Shown here piece after piece: positions 27,415-36,446 of a stretch of 64,000 nt of DNA. The notes under the pieces are model-generated. The model was not told the DNA's origin, ran no database searches, and saw only the letters and a list, made by a program, of their open reading frames with translations. The translations under genes and the position numbers were made by a program. Positions within the stretch are counted from its first letter, which is position 1, and the number at the start of each line of letters is the position of its first letter. Source of the DNA: Candidatus Zixiibacteriota bacterium (GTDB taxonomy: Bacteria > Zixibacteria > MSB-5A5 > DSPP01); contig JAKEHY010000019.1 of NCBI GenBank assembly GCA_022614805.1, positions 43,918 through 107,917 on the forward strand, written 5' to 3'.

Positions 27415-28176
27415 TTACCAGCGCATCAGCTTTTGAATCGTGGCGACGGCGGCCGGGTCGTCGGGGAAGATGACTGGCTGGTCTTTGGTGCGGACAGTGC
27501 GGTTTCCCGACGGCTTGGCCATAACCTTGACCGGGCAGCCGCAGGCGCTGTAGATGAAGGTTACCTCTCTTTCAATGCCGTCCGGCCAAAAGGATTTTAT
27601 CGGCTGTCCCGATCCTTTCAGTTTGGCTTCCAAAATAGAACCGGGATTGCCGGAGCCATCCACCTGAAAGGTCTCCCCCTTGCCGTTGTCGATGTAAATG
27701 GTCAGGTTTTTTCCGGTGAAGGCAGAAGCTCCCGGGTTTTTGGCCGGTTCGATTTTACTCTGCCACAGAACCTCCCCCGTGCGGCTGAAAACCAGAGCGC
27801 CGGTGCCCGGCTTTTCCGTGCTGACGTGCATCGAGAGATGCAGTTTGCCTTCTGGGGTCGGCTCGCCGTAGGCGTCGATGATGGCAAAAGTCCGCCCCTG
27901 CCCGTCGGCCGGTTGGTGGATGCGCTGAATTTGGCGCAGGGCTTCCACAATGGAGGGGATTTTTTCCCCAAAGTCCAGCTCGACGGTGACCATAATGGCC
28001 TTGTTTACCTCCATCGTCATCATCTTGGGGGGCTTGGCTGGCTCTCCAACAGAGCTGGCTGGGCCTAATAGTGGAGGGGCCTGCTCTGTGTTCTCCTGGG
28101 CCTGACGCTTATCCGCCTCGCCGCAGGAAGCAAGAATAAACGCAACAAAGAGAGCCGCAAACGGAACGGTTTTCAT
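27415..28176 (-). CDS. Putative lipoprotein, unknown function
   Basis: This 253-residue protein is counted from ATG 28176, because the signal peptide (MKTVPFAALFVAFILASCG) starts there. An in-frame ATG 27 nt upstream gives an extra basic stretch. The lipobox is LASC with Cys at about residue 18. The mature part has a Pro-rich linker and beta-rich segments, then 'YSACGCPVKVMAKP' near the C-terminus, where a CxC could bind a metal or form a disulfide. No family is recognised. It is a single gene, with the endonuclease-like gene upstream on the same strand 83 nt away. Confidence 0.7.
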   Translation of the reverse strand: MKTVPFAALFVAFILASCGEADKRQAQENTEQAPPLLGPASSVGEPAKPPKMMTMEVNKAIMVTVELDFGEKIPSIVEALRQIQRIHQPADGQGRTFAIIDAYGEPTPEGKLHLSMHVSTEKPGTGALVFSRTGEVLWQSKIEPAKNPGASAFTGKNLTIYIDNGKGETFQVDGSGNPGSILEAKLKGSGQPIKSFWPDGIEREVTFIYSACGCPVKVMAKPSGNRTVRTKDQPVIFPDDPAAVATIQKLMRW

Positions 28177-28259
28177 CCTCGATTTTTTACACCCAATCGC
28201 CACGAGCCGTTCCTGCAGTGACCTGGAATCGAAAAGTAGTTTAAATTGAAACCTTCGGG

Positions 28260-29603
28260 CTATTGGGAGAACAAAATCTCCTGCCCTTCCACGACGTTGG
28301 CCGCAGAATAGGTGACTTTGTGCCGGCTCGCTCCCTGCGCATCAAGTAGAGTCACCTCGTCCCCGCCGTTGTTCAAAGGCATGGAGAAACTGGTCATCGT
28401 TATTCTTGACTCGCTTCCGCCCGCGATGGTTCCCTGCAAGAGGTACTCGTTTCCGGCCTTATCCCGCAGCTTCCACCCGGCCAGGTCAACCGGACCGGAG
28501 CCATCGTTACGCAGCGCCACGACCTCCCGGCTGTTATCTTCTCCCGCCGGATTGGGGAGCAAAGCCGAGATGCGAACGGCGGCAAGACCGCCCCCATTCG
28601 GCTCCGCCCCAAAAACAAACTCCGCGAATACCGGCAGGTGGTCGGAGGCACGGGTTTGGGCATTTCCCTTTACCGCCACCGCATTGTTGAACACCCCGGC
28701 CGAGTTTTGCACGTAGTTGGGGGCCATCCGCACGGGAATCAGTATCTGGTCAAAAAGTATGTCACCAGTGTTCAGGTTGGTTCCGCGCAACTGGTTGTTG
28801 GTATCGCGGCTTAAGACGTCAATCGTGTTTACTGTGCCGTTCTCAATATTCGCGCTGTTGCGGCCGTGGCTGACGTGGCCGGCGGCGCAGAGCGGTTCCA
28901 TTAAGTTCATCAGAAACGGGCCATCGGTTTCTTCCTGACCGGCCAGAGCGTTCGGATCGCCGGTTTCAAGGATGTTCAAGGATTTGTCGTCGGGATTGTC
29001 GTTAAAATCCCCCAGGAGGATGAAGTTTTTTTCATCAAACCGCTGCTCCAGAGCTTTTACCAGTTCTTTGGCGGCTCCCTCCCGGCGCAAGTCTGTGGTG
29101 GCCCGCCCTTCGAGGCGTGATTTGGCGTGGTGCACCATAACAAAAAAAGATTCTTCGGAATTGGGAAATCCGATTTCAACGGCCAAAACGTCCCGGCGTT
29201 TTGGGAAAAAATCGTCGGAACCGGCAGCGGGAAACAGGAAATGTTCGTCATCGGCATCCGGATTATTTCCCGAAAACCCCTTAACGCTCAAGACTTTCTT
29301 CACGACTATTGCCAAATCCTGTTTCTCCGGGCTGTCGTCGTCGATTATCAGGTGCCACTGCGAGGTTGGAAAAACCAGCCTTAGCGCGTCCCGGCTGTCT
29401 ATTTCCTGCAAGCCGATAACCTGCGCATCCAGGAGGTCGATAACCTGTTTCAATTTCGCCAGCCGGTCTCCCTGCTGGGTAACGCCGGTGCTCAAAAACT
29501 TGATGTTGTAGCTGGCGACGCGCACCTCCTGCTGTCCAAAAAGACTGGAGGCCCAGAGAAAAAAGCCCGCGGCTGCGGTAAGAAGCAACTTGCGCCTAAC
29601 CAT
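28260..29603 (-). CDS. Secreted endonuclease/exonuclease/phosphatase-family protein with C-terminal lamin-tail domain
   Basis: This 447-residue protein is counted from ATG 29603, directly after AGGAGGGG; the open frame upstream has no signal. It has a signal peptide (about 1-23, ending LFGQ). EEP-fold motifs follow: 'VASYNIKF', 'GLQEID', 'GDFND' and the closing 'SDHLPVFAEF'. A lamin-tail domain occupies about residues 345-447 (REVVALRNDGSGPVDLAGW, 'NNGGDEVTL'). Together this suggests an exported DNase or phosphodiesterase, possibly used to scavenge DNA. All EEP catalytic residues (Asn, Glu, Asp-Asn, Asp-His) appear to be present. Confidence 0.85.
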   Translation of the reverse strand: MVRRKLLLTAAAGFFLWASSLFGQQEVRVASYNIKFLSTGVTQQGDRLAKLKQVIDLLDAQVIGLQEIDSRDALRLVFPTSQWHLIIDDDSPEKQDLAIVVKKVLSVKGFSGNNPDADDEHFLFPAAGSDDFFPKRRDVLAVEIGFPNSEESFFVMVHHAKSRLEGRATTDLRREGAAKELVKALEQRFDEKNFILLGDFNDNPDDKSLNILETGDPNALAGQEETDGPFLMNLMEPLCAAGHVSHGRNSANIENGTVNTIDVLSRDTNNQLRGTNLNTGDILFDQILIPVRMAPNYVQNSAGVFNNAVAVKGNAQTRASDHLPVFAEFVFGAEPNGGGLAAVRISALLPNPAGEDNSREVVALRNDGSGPVDLAGWKLRDKAGNEYLLQGTIAGGSESRITMTSFSMPLNNGGDEVTLLDAQGASRHKVTYSAANVVEGQEILFSQ

Positions 29604-29820
29604 CCCCCCTCCTGCGGTGAAAAATTCCTGCCATTTTGAGAACAAAGTACAATTCGACCAAGAACCTGTCAACCAACCATTCACGGATTTGAGTTGACAC
29701 CCCGACACAAAAACCTGAATTTCCCCGCGCGGTAGTGAAAACATTGCCCCCTCCGTTCGGTTTGAACGGACGAACCCCGGTTCGCCTGCCCGGCCAAGGA
29801 TTCCCCACAGGACTATCTTT

Positions 29821-30558
29821 TTGCTTCGTAAAATTGTGACCCCGCCCTCTGTGGTCCAAAAACTTCTTTCTGCCCTTTCCAGTTTTTCCCATTCCCAATA
29901 TTTTATGAACATGCAGCGGTTTGAAAAGGAGAAATTGGAAAACCCGATGGTTTTGCGGACGCCGGTTGTGAGAAAGATTTCGGCGGAACATTTCAAAGAA
30001 ATAAAAAGCTTGCCCAAAGATGAAATTTTCAAACTTTGTGAGGAGTTGCTCAAAAACGGAGATGGCAACCTTGGAGAAATAGCGAGAGATTGGGCTTACC
30101 GTTGCCGAAGGCGTTACGAAAAGAAGGATTTTAAAACGTTTGAAAGCTGGCTGAAAAAATATGTCAAGAGTTGGGGGCCGTGCGACCATTTGTGCGCGCA
30201 TCCTTTGGGGCATTTGATTCTGCAATATCCCGAACTGGCGCCCAAGGTCAAAAAATGGGCAAAATCGAAAAACCGCTGGGAAAGAAGAGCGGCAGCGGTG
30301 ACTTTGATACCGGCGTTGAGGAGAAGACTGTTGTTGAAGGAAGCGTTTCAAACGGCGGATATTCTTTTGCAGGATGAAGAGGATTTGGTGCAAAAGGGGT
30401 ATGGGTGGATGTTGAAGGAGGCGAGCAACCGGTTCCCGAAGGAAGTTTTTCGGTATGTGATGAAAAACCGGAAAAAGATGCCCCGGACGGCCTTGCGGTA
30501 TGCAATAGAAAAGATGCCCGCGGGATGGAAAAAGAAGGCGATGCGGAAAGAGGAATGA
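29821..30558 (+). CDS. AlkD-like DNA alkylation repair (HEAT-like) protein
   Basis: This 245-residue helical protein has 'WAYRCRRRYEKKDFKTFESW', 'CDHLCAHPLGHL' and 'WAKSKNRWERRAAAVTLI'. These match AlkD family glycosylases that remove bulky or cationic alkylated bases. The start used is TTG 29821 because the N-terminal helix (VVQKLLSALSSFSHSQYF) fits the family; ATG 29905 is the alternative. Ribosome binding sites are weak for both. The C-terminus is very basic, consistent with DNA binding. It stands alone, convergent to none and divergent from the EEP gene. Confidence 0.72.
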   Translation: MLRKIVTPPSVVQKLLSALSSFSHSQYFMNMQRFEKEKLENPMVLRTPVVRKISAEHFKEIKSLPKDEIFKLCEELLKNGDGNLGEIARDWAYRCRRRYEKKDFKTFESWLKKYVKSWGPCDHLCAHPLGHLILQYPELAPKVKKWAKSKNRWERRAAAVTLIPALRRRLLLKEAFQTADILLQDEEDLVQKGYGWMLKEASNRFPKEVFRYVMKNRKKMPRTALRYAIEKMPAGWKKKAMRKEE

Positions 30559-30632
30559 AAAAGGAAAGGGCAACCACGGAGGGTTGTCCCTACAAATACA
30601 TTTTTTTGAAGATTGGATTATATTGAATTTTG

Positions 30633-31244
30633 ATGAGCGCCCCGCTTCATAGAAAAGCACTGCTTCTCTCCTACTTCACCGTAGGTTATAACCTCATAGA
30701 AGGGCTGGTTTCGGTGCTGGCGGGAGTTTTAGCCCGGAGCACGGCGCTTTTGGGGTTTGGGTTCGACAGTTTTGTGGAATCGCTTTCCGGCGGGATTATG
30801 GTCTGGCGGTTCGGCAAGCGGGAATGGGCTTCGGAAGCGGAGGAGATGAAAGTTGAAAAGAAGGCCATCCGGCTGGTGGCGGTCACTTTCTTCATTCTCG
30901 GTGCGTACGTGATTTTTGAATCCGGGAGGAAGCTCTATTTGAAAGAAGCGGCGGAACCATCCCTTTTCGGCATCATCATTGCCATTATTTCATTAATTGT
31001 AATGCCGGTCTTATTCTGGATGAAATACAAGACCGGAAAATCGCTTGAAAGCCGGAGCCTGGTGGCCGATTCCAAGCAGACTTTGGCCTGCATGCTGCTT
31101 TCCGTTGCGCTCTTAATCGGACTGGGGCTAAATTACTTTTTCCACCTCTGGTGGGCCGACCCGCTGGCGGGAATTCTGATTGCCGGTTATCTTTTGCGGG
31201 AGGGGTACGAAACGTGGCAGGAAGAAAAGCTGTGTTCGTGTTAA
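30633..31244 (+). CDS. Small cation-efflux (CDF)-like membrane protein, transmembrane domain only
   Basis: This protein of about 203 residues starts at ATG 30633; a TTG lies one codon before. It has five or six membrane helices. Helix 2 reads 'LLGFGFDSFVESLSGG' and a late helix 'VADSKQTLACMLLS', positions where CDF transporters carry metal ligands. Only one Asp of each pair is clearly kept. The cytoplasmic C-terminal domain of classical CDF proteins is missing, as in a short CDF-like subgroup. It may move divalent cations, but the altered sites make specificity uncertain. The C-terminus ends in CSC. Confidence 0.72.
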   Translation: MSAPLHRKALLLSYFTVGYNLIEGLVSVLAGVLARSTALLGFGFDSFVESLSGGIMVWRFGKREWASEAEEMKVEKKAIRLVAVTFFILGAYVIFESGRKLYLKEAAEPSLFGIIIAIISLIVMPVLFWMKYKTGKSLESRSLVADSKQTLACMLLSVALLIGLGLNYFFHLWWADPLAGILIAGYLLREGYETWQEEKLCSC

Positions 31245-31275
31245 GGCCGATATCTTTCTATCGCCGCCGGAGGTA

Positions 31276-31292
31276 GCCCAGCACGGCTGGGC
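31276..31292. repeat. GCCCAG/CTGGGC hairpin
   Basis: GCCCAG-CACGG-CTGGGC lies in the 174-bp spacer after the CDF-like gene. It is preceded by 'ggta' and followed by 'cttggg', without a T-run. It is probably a member of the dispersed hairpins rather than a terminator. Confidence 0.45.
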
Positions 31293-31418
31293 CTTGGGAA
31301 TTTTGAAACGTATAATGAATGGGCGGTAAAAAAACTTGACCGAATCCACAAAACAAAGAAGTAGCATGACAGGCGTAACGGGTCAACGGAAACATCCAGT
31401 CTGTCGATAAACCAACCG

Positions 31419-32999
31419 ATGACGACAACCGCCATACCAAAGCCGCCGGAAAGCGTGCCGGATCGGCCTGAAATGGGAGACAAAACGCGTTTGGGGTTGT
31501 CCGTTCTCGGGACGGCACTGATTTTGGGGGTCTTGGGCGACCTTTTACTGCGCGAAACTCCCTGGGGGCTTAATTTCTGTCTGTGGACGCTTTCCCTATT
31601 CGGCGCAATCGGCTGGATTGTGCGCCGCTGGAATACCGGATTGACAAAAGATTTCAACCGGGCAGCCCTGACAATCATTCCTTTCGCCGTCGGTGTCGTC
31701 TGGCGGGATTCCGTTATGCTCAAGTTTCTAAATACCGTCGCCATTCTCACCGCTTTGGCGCTTTTGACGATGCGGGCACAGGCCATCCAGCTTCGTGTTG
31801 CCGGGCTGATAAAATACGTGTGGGGAATTGCCTTCACGGCATTAAACGTCATCGTTGGCGTTTTTTCCCTTCTATTTATCAACATTAAGTGGGGTGAAAC
31901 CCAGCGCGAAGGGTGGAGCAAAAGCGCCTTGCCCGTTGGGCGCGGGATTTTGATCGCTTTTCCCATTGTTTTGATTTTCGGCGTGCTTTTGATGGCGGCC
32001 GACGCCGTCTTCGAGGGAATGGTAAAAAAGATTATCGACATCGACCTCACCGAGATTCTTCGGCATCTTTTCATAACGGGTTTGGTTGCCTGGATTGCGG
32101 CAGGGACACTTCACGGCATTTTCTTCTCCAAGGGTGGCCGGCTGCCCGAAAACCCGTCTTCCCATTCACTGGTCATCGGTAATACTGAAACAACCATTGC
32201 TTTGGGACTTTTGAATCTGCTTTTCTTAAGCTTTGTCATTGTCCAATTCCGTTATTTTTTTGGAGGGGCCAATCTGGTGGAAGTTACACCCGGGCTGACC
32301 TATGCTGAATACGCCCGCCGGGGGTTTTTTGAACTGGTGGCGGTTGCCGGTCTGGTTTTGCCTTTACTTTTGGGTTGGCAGTGGCTTTTGCCAAAAGAAA
32401 ACCCAAAATCGAAAAAACTTTTTCAGGTGCTGGCGGGAACTATGATTGTTCTGCTCTTTGTAATAATGGCTTCCGCCGTCAAAAGGATGCGTCTCTATCA
32501 GAGCGAATACGGGCTCACCGAGCTGCGGCTTTACACCACTGCCTTTATGGGTTGGCTTGCGGCAGTATTCGTCTGGTTTGGGCTGACGGTTCTGCGCAAC
32601 CATCGTGAACGCTTTATGTTCGGAGCGGTAGTGACCGGTTTCGTCGCCATCTTTGCACTTCAGGTCATCAATCCAGACAATCTCATTATTCGTACCAACG
32701 TTTCCCTGGCGCAGTCGGGTAAAAGCTTTGACGTCACTTATGCCGCTACTTTGAGCGACGACGTTCTTCCTGCCATAGTTGAAGCGCTGCCATCTCTAAA
32801 CGAAGCAGATCGGAAAAAGGTCGTTGACAGCATTATTGTCCCTGAATTTGTTTCCTTAAAATCGGACTGGCGCTCCTGGAGTTGGAGCCGGTATCAAGCC
32901 GCAAAAACGCTTGAAAAATACCGAACACCTTTTCAGAAGATTATGAATTCGTTGAATTATGATAATCCGCCCATTTTGAGTTATTCAATACCTTTTTAA
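31419..32999 (+). CDS. DUF4173-family polytopic membrane protein
   Basis: This 526-residue protein has about ten hydrophobic segments between residues 25 and 430, and a soluble C-terminal tail of about 100 residues. The signature 'TYAEYARRGFFELVAVA' is the best-conserved part of DUF4173/DUF4153-like proteins. Their role is unknown; some lie beside sensor or stress genes. No partner gene is obvious here. The start is inferred as ATG 31419; the first 25 residues are Pro-rich and may be shorter in reality. Confidence 0.8.
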   Translation: MTTTAIPKPPESVPDRPEMGDKTRLGLSVLGTALILGVLGDLLLRETPWGLNFCLWTLSLFGAIGWIVRRWNTGLTKDFNRAALTIIPFAVGVVWRDSVMLKFLNTVAILTALALLTMRAQAIQLRVAGLIKYVWGIAFTALNVIVGVFSLLFINIKWGETQREGWSKSALPVGRGILIAFPIVLIFGVLLMAADAVFEGMVKKIIDIDLTEILRHLFITGLVAWIAAGTLHGIFFSKGGRLPENPSSHSLVIGNTETTIALGLLNLLFLSFVIVQFRYFFGGANLVEVTPGLTYAEYARRGFFELVAVAGLVLPLLLGWQWLLPKENPKSKKLFQVLAGTMIVLLFVIMASAVKRMRLYQSEYGLTELRLYTTAFMGWLAAVFVWFGLTVLRNHRERFMFGAVVTGFVAIFALQVINPDNLIIRTNVSLAQSGKSFDVTYAATLSDDVLPAIVEALPSLNEADRKKVVDSIIVPEFVSLKSDWRSWSWSRYQAAKTLEKYRTPFQKIMNSLNYDNPPILSYSIPF

Positions 33000-33011
33000 A
33001 TAAACCCTAAT

Positions 33012-33077
33012 CTAAACCTTCGCCGCTTCTTCTTTTTTCACCCAGCCCTTGACGCCGTTGGGCGAAAGCATCCGCTA
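33012..33077 (-). pseudogene. Remnant of a BatE-like SH3 domain C-terminus
   Basis: Read on the minus strand this encodes 'LSPNGVKGWVKKEEAAKV' and then a stop. It nearly matches 'LLPNGVKGWVKKSEAGKV' at the end of the BatE-like gene at 35706. Similarity at DNA level covers about 50 nt. An in-frame TAG sits two codons before the matching part, and no longer frame exists. It is best explained as a decayed fragment of a duplicated or rearranged batE end, on the same strand and 2.7 kb away. Confidence 0.6.
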
Positions 33078-33225
33078 ATATCTGCCCGGTTGCCCAGCCG
33101 CAATAAACCCGCTTAATTGACCCCTCAAATGATGCTCTGCAATGTTAAAAAACTCCAAATAGCAGTATGGGGGCATTCAAACCTTTTCATCCCGGGCGGC
33201 ATCCTATATCCGGAAAAGAGGATAG

Positions 33226-33828
33226 ATGTCGGCAGAACCAGCAGTCGTTGAGAACCCCGCGGAATGTCGAGGGATGGAGATAATCCTGAAAGAGGGTGAA
33301 CAAAACCCCGGGTACGAATGGGAACTGGTGCGCCGGGCACAAAAAGGAGACCGGGCGGCTTTTGAGGAAATCTACCGCCGGAACGCGGGACGGGTGTATG
33401 CCGTTTGCCTGCGAATCACGGCCCATACAGGCAAAGCGGAAGAGCTGACGCAGGATGTTTTCGTAAAATGCTGGGAAAAACTCCCATCTTTTCGCGGGGA
33501 AAGCGCTTTTTTCTCCTGGCTGCACCGTCTGGCGGTCAACTTGGTTCTGATGGAGCAACGCTCTCAAAAAAGACGGGCCGCAAAGGAGATAACGACGGAT
33601 GCTCTGGAAATGCTGGAACAATCGGAGCCGTTCAACTCTTCCATCGGGCCGTTTGACTTGGAAAAAGCGATTGCCCAACTGCCGCCGCAGGCACGGACGA
33701 TTTTTGTTTTGCACGACGTGGAGGGCTACCGGCACGGCGAGATTGCCGAAATGCTGAAACTTTCCCTGGGAACCTGCAAGGCCCAGCTTTTTCGGGCGCG
33801 CAAGCTTTTGAAAGAGGTGTTGAAATGA
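33226..33828 (+). CDS. ECF-type RNA polymerase sigma factor
   Basis: This 200-residue protein has sigma region 2 at about 35-100 ('AFEEIYRRNAGRVYAVCLRI', 'EELTQDVFVKCWEKL', 'FFSWLHRLAVNL') and region 4 at about 140-198 ('LPPQARTIFVLHDVEGYRHG', 'LSLGTCKAQLFRARKLL'). AGAGGA precedes ATG 33226; ATG 33274 could also serve. The stop overlaps the next gene, an anti-sigma factor, by 4 bp, the standard ECF arrangement. The third gene (34958) may be a target or regulator partner. Confidence 0.9.
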   Translation: MSAEPAVVENPAECRGMEIILKEGEQNPGYEWELVRRAQKGDRAAFEEIYRRNAGRVYAVCLRITAHTGKAEELTQDVFVKCWEKLPSFRGESAFFSWLHRLAVNLVLMEQRSQKRRAAKEITTDALEMLEQSEPFNSSIGPFDLEKAIAQLPPQARTIFVLHDVEGYRHGEIAEMLKLSLGTCKAQLFRARKLLKEVLK

Positions 33829-34961
33829 ACTGCCAAGAGATTGAAGTTCGACTGAATGACCACCTGGACGGCATTCTGTCTGCAAGTGAAAACGCAGAAG
33901 TCGAAAGGCACTTGGAAAGTTGCCTGAATTGCAAGGAAGAGCTGTTGCGCCTGCGCAATTTGATGGCGGAAACGGCCGCACTGCCAAAGGAAATGATACC
34001 GGCGCGGGATTTGTGGCCGAAGGTTGCCGGGCGCATCGCTTTGACCAAGCAAACAGCTTCTCGCTCATTCTTCGGCCTGCCTTTGAACCGAACTGTTGGA
34101 GCTTTGGCCGTTGCCGCTGTTTTGATTTTAGTTGCCGCCGGAATTTTCTGGAAAATCAAGCAGTCATCCACTCCGTTCTGGGAAGTCGGGCGACTGGCCG
34201 GGAGTCCGAAAGTCGGTTCGGAAAAACTATTCGACACCGGCAAACTGCGGGTGGGGGAATGGCTGGAAACGGATGACAGCTCGCGAGCGGTGATCAGCGT
34301 CGGCAACATCGGGCATGTGCAGGTGGAGCCGAACTCCCGCATCCGGCTGGTGGAAGCCCGGCTGACCGAACATCGGCTGGCTTTGCAGAAAGGGGGGTTG
34401 GAAGCCCAGATTTCCGCCCCGCCTCGTCTTTTCTTCGTGGAAACCCCCTCGGCCACCGCAGTCGATATGGGCTGCGTCTACCGGCTGACGGTGGATGAAT
34501 CTGGCGGCGGGCAGCTGGAAGTTACTTTCGGTTGGGTTTCCTTGGTACGGGACGGGCGGGAATCGATGGTGCCAGCTGGCGCGGTCTGCCTGATTCGCTC
34601 CGCCATTGGGCCGGGAACGCCCTTTTTCAAAAACAAGCCGGCCCGTTTCCAGCAGGCGCTGGAACGGCTGGACTTTGAACAAGGCGGACTCCCGGAATTG
34701 GAAATCATTCTAAATGAGTCCCAGTCTTCAGACGCTTTCACTCTCTGGCATCTCTTGCCGCGCGTTGCGGGAGTCGAGCGGGAGCTTCTGTACGGCCGGA
34801 TGGCCGAACTGACTCCCCTGCCGGAGGGGGTAACCAGCGAAGGAATCCTGCGACTGGATGCCGAAATGCTTTTGCGATGGAAGGAGGAAATCGACCTGAA
34901 AACAGAATTCTTTTCCGAGCCCCAAACCAAAACCCCCTTAACGGAAAGGAGTACTTTATGA
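33825..34961 (+). CDS. Membrane anti-sigma factor with zinc-finger and FecR-like domain
   Basis: This 378-residue protein has an N-terminal anti-sigma zinc finger C3...H29-x3-C33-x2-C36 (HLESCLNC). One membrane helix follows at about residues 89-111 (TVGALAVAAVLILVAAGIF). A periplasmic FecR-like region at about 140-245 contains 'DDSSRAVISVGNIGHVQVEP' and 'ATAVDMGCVYRLTVDE'. The last 120 residues are helical. It should hold the adjacent ECF sigma factor at the inner membrane until an envelope signal arrives. ATGA overlaps couple it to both neighbours (33825 and 34958). Confidence 0.87.
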   Translation: MNCQEIEVRLNDHLDGILSASENAEVERHLESCLNCKEELLRLRNLMAETAALPKEMIPARDLWPKVAGRIALTKQTASRSFFGLPLNRTVGALAVAAVLILVAAGIFWKIKQSSTPFWEVGRLAGSPKVGSEKLFDTGKLRVGEWLETDDSSRAVISVGNIGHVQVEPNSRIRLVEARLTEHRLALQKGGLEAQISAPPRLFFVETPSATAVDMGCVYRLTVDESGGGQLEVTFGWVSLVRDGRESMVPAGAVCLIRSAIGPGTPFFKNKPARFQQALERLDFEQGGLPELEIILNESQSSDAFTLWHLLPRVAGVERELLYGRMAELTPLPEGVTSEGILRLDAEMLLRWKEEIDLKTEFFSEPQTKTPLTERSTL

Positions 34962-35626
34962 AGAAGTGGTCTTTTACATTCCCAAGCGCCGGATTGACAA
35001 TTCTCGGGCTTTTGACCTTGGTTGTTGTTCAACCGGCAAAGCTTTTGGCCGGGCCGCCTTTGGTCTGCCATCCGTTTGAAATCGGCAACGCCTCTTCTCT
35101 GCCGGCGGGCAGCGGCCCATTTGGGATGAAGGGGAATTACGATCGCTCGCAGCTGGTGGAGCAAACGCTGACATTGTTGAAATCGGAAACGCCAGTCATC
35201 GTCCGGATGGAAACCCTTCGCCGGGCGGCGGTTTACGTCAGCCGCGGCCTGGCGGGTTTGGAGGGAAATAAAGGATATTCCAACGAGGATAAGGCGCTCG
35301 CCTTTGCGCTTGTCTCCCGCCTCTCGGCCCGTGCTCTCGATGCCGAATCGGAAGGCCGGTCGGATGCGCTCGCCTGGTTTGATGCGGGCTACTTCATCGA
35401 ATCCTGCGAGCAGGCCGGTTTCCGTACCGGACTGGCTGGTTACGATTGGGTCAAAAAAGCGCTGGCTTTGCGCGGCGGGGATTCCGAAATCGAATTTGCC
35501 GCCGCTTTAATGTGTTCAATGAAAGGGCGCGGCAGCCGCGATGAGCATTTGCGCAAGGCTTCCGCCGGGGCGCGCAAAGGGTCGCTTTTGGCTGCAAACA
35601 TCGACAAGCATTTCGGGAAACGGTAG
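34958..35626 (+). CDS. Exported protein downstream of the sigma/anti-sigma pair, unknown function
   Basis: This 222-residue protein is counted from ATG 34958, preceded by AAAGGA and overlapping the anti-sigma stop by 4 bp; the frame upstream of it is only an overlap artefact. It has a signal peptide (about 1-34, ending LLAG) and a mature helical region with two Cys (CHPF, SCEQ) and one more in 'ALMCSMKG'. No family is recognised. Tight coupling suggests it modulates or reports on the sigma factor response, but that is inference. Confidence 0.75.
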   Translation: MKKWSFTFPSAGLTILGLLTLVVVQPAKLLAGPPLVCHPFEIGNASSLPAGSGPFGMKGNYDRSQLVEQTLTLLKSETPVIVRMETLRRAAVYVSRGLAGLEGNKGYSNEDKALAFALVSRLSARALDAESEGRSDALAWFDAGYFIESCEQAGFRTGLAGYDWVKKALALRGGDSEIEFAAALMCSMKGRGSRDEHLRKASAGARKGSLLAANIDKHFGKR

Positions 35627-35705
35627 CGAGGGCGGCGGCCCAAACGTCGGGCAGAAGGAAGATGATTCTATCCGGCGTTTGGGTTGTCGTCAAAAACAAA
35701 GGGAG

Positions 35706-36446
35706 TTAAACTTTGCCCGCCTCCGATTTTTTTACCCACCCCTTGACGCCGTTGGGCAAGAGAACTTCGAAGTAATCTTCCCGCTCTTCCAAAATCTGGA
35801 ACGTGAGTCCCTCGTGGCCCAACAACTGGGTGACGAAATCGTCGCCCGGGCCGGATTTGACCGGCGCTTCTTTGGCCAAAAGCACTCCTTTCGGCACCTT
35901 CGACCAGTTCCAGCTCAAGTAGAACCCCAGCGCAAACACCGTCAAAAGAACCCCGACGACCCATGTGCCGAGCCGCAACGGAAAGGCCCGCGATTTAAAC
36001 CAGATGCGGAAGACAATTAAACCGGCCAAAAAAAAGTAGAAAACTGTAGTCCAGACGGCCCAGCCCCCCAAAGAGAGCCGCTCGGTGAAGAAGGCCAAAG
36101 GAGGGGCAGAGAGCGTGCCTTTGTCCAGCGTGAACTGGGAAACGAAGCGGAGGTTGCCTTCGATGTCGTCATCCCCGGGCGAAAGCTTTTGCGCCCGCAA
36201 CAAATAGAGAACCGATTTGCCGATGGCTTTGGTCTTGAAACAGGCCGAGGCCAAATTGTAGTACAAAGCCGGCGTGCGCGCGCCCCGCTCTGCCAGTTGC
36301 TCGTAGAGTTGAATGGCAGCGGGGTAGTTTTGACTGTCGTAGAGACGGTTGGCTTCGGCAAAAAGTTTCTTGGGGTCGTTTTCCTGTCCCCAAGCGGGAA
36401 GAGCGGCAACGAACAAAACGAGGATTGGGAACAAAAATTTTTTCAC
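35706..36446 (-). CDS. batE: BatE-like TPR and SH3-domain membrane protein
   Basis: This 246-residue protein has a signal or anchor segment (1-19). TPR-like helices follow at about 25-100 (FAEANRLYDSQNYPAAIQLY, 'ALYYNLASACFKTKAIGKSV'), then two membrane helices (about 130-175). A C-terminal bacterial SH3 region has 'APVKSGPGDDFVTQLL' and ends 'NGVKGWVKKSEAGKV'. This is the domain order of BatE of the Bacteroides aerotolerance operon. Its start overlaps the batD stop by 4 bp. It is the last gene of the bat run. A short remnant of its 3' end lies at 33012-33077. Confidence 0.83.
   Translation of the reverse strand: MKKFLFPILVLFVAALPAWGQENDPKKLFAEANRLYDSQNYPAAIQLYEQLAERGARTPALYYNLASACFKTKAIGKSVLYLLRAQKLSPGDDDIEGNLRFVSQFTLDKGTLSAPPLAFFTERLSLGGWAVWTTVFYFFLAGLIVFRIWFKSRAFPLRLGTWVVGVLLTVFALGFYLSWNWSKVPKGVLLAKEAPVKSGPGDDFVTQLLGHEGLTFQILEEREDYFEVLLPNGVKGWVKKSEAGKV

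Noticed and set aside
29596..30660. 354-codon minus-strand frame spanning the divergent EEP/AlkD region
   Set aside because: It overlaps both recognised genes in the wrong frame and has no signal or family resemblance.
31241..32074. 277-codon minus-strand frame opposite the DUF4173 gene
   Set aside because: The opposite strand encodes a convincing polytopic membrane protein; this frame is basic and low in complexity.
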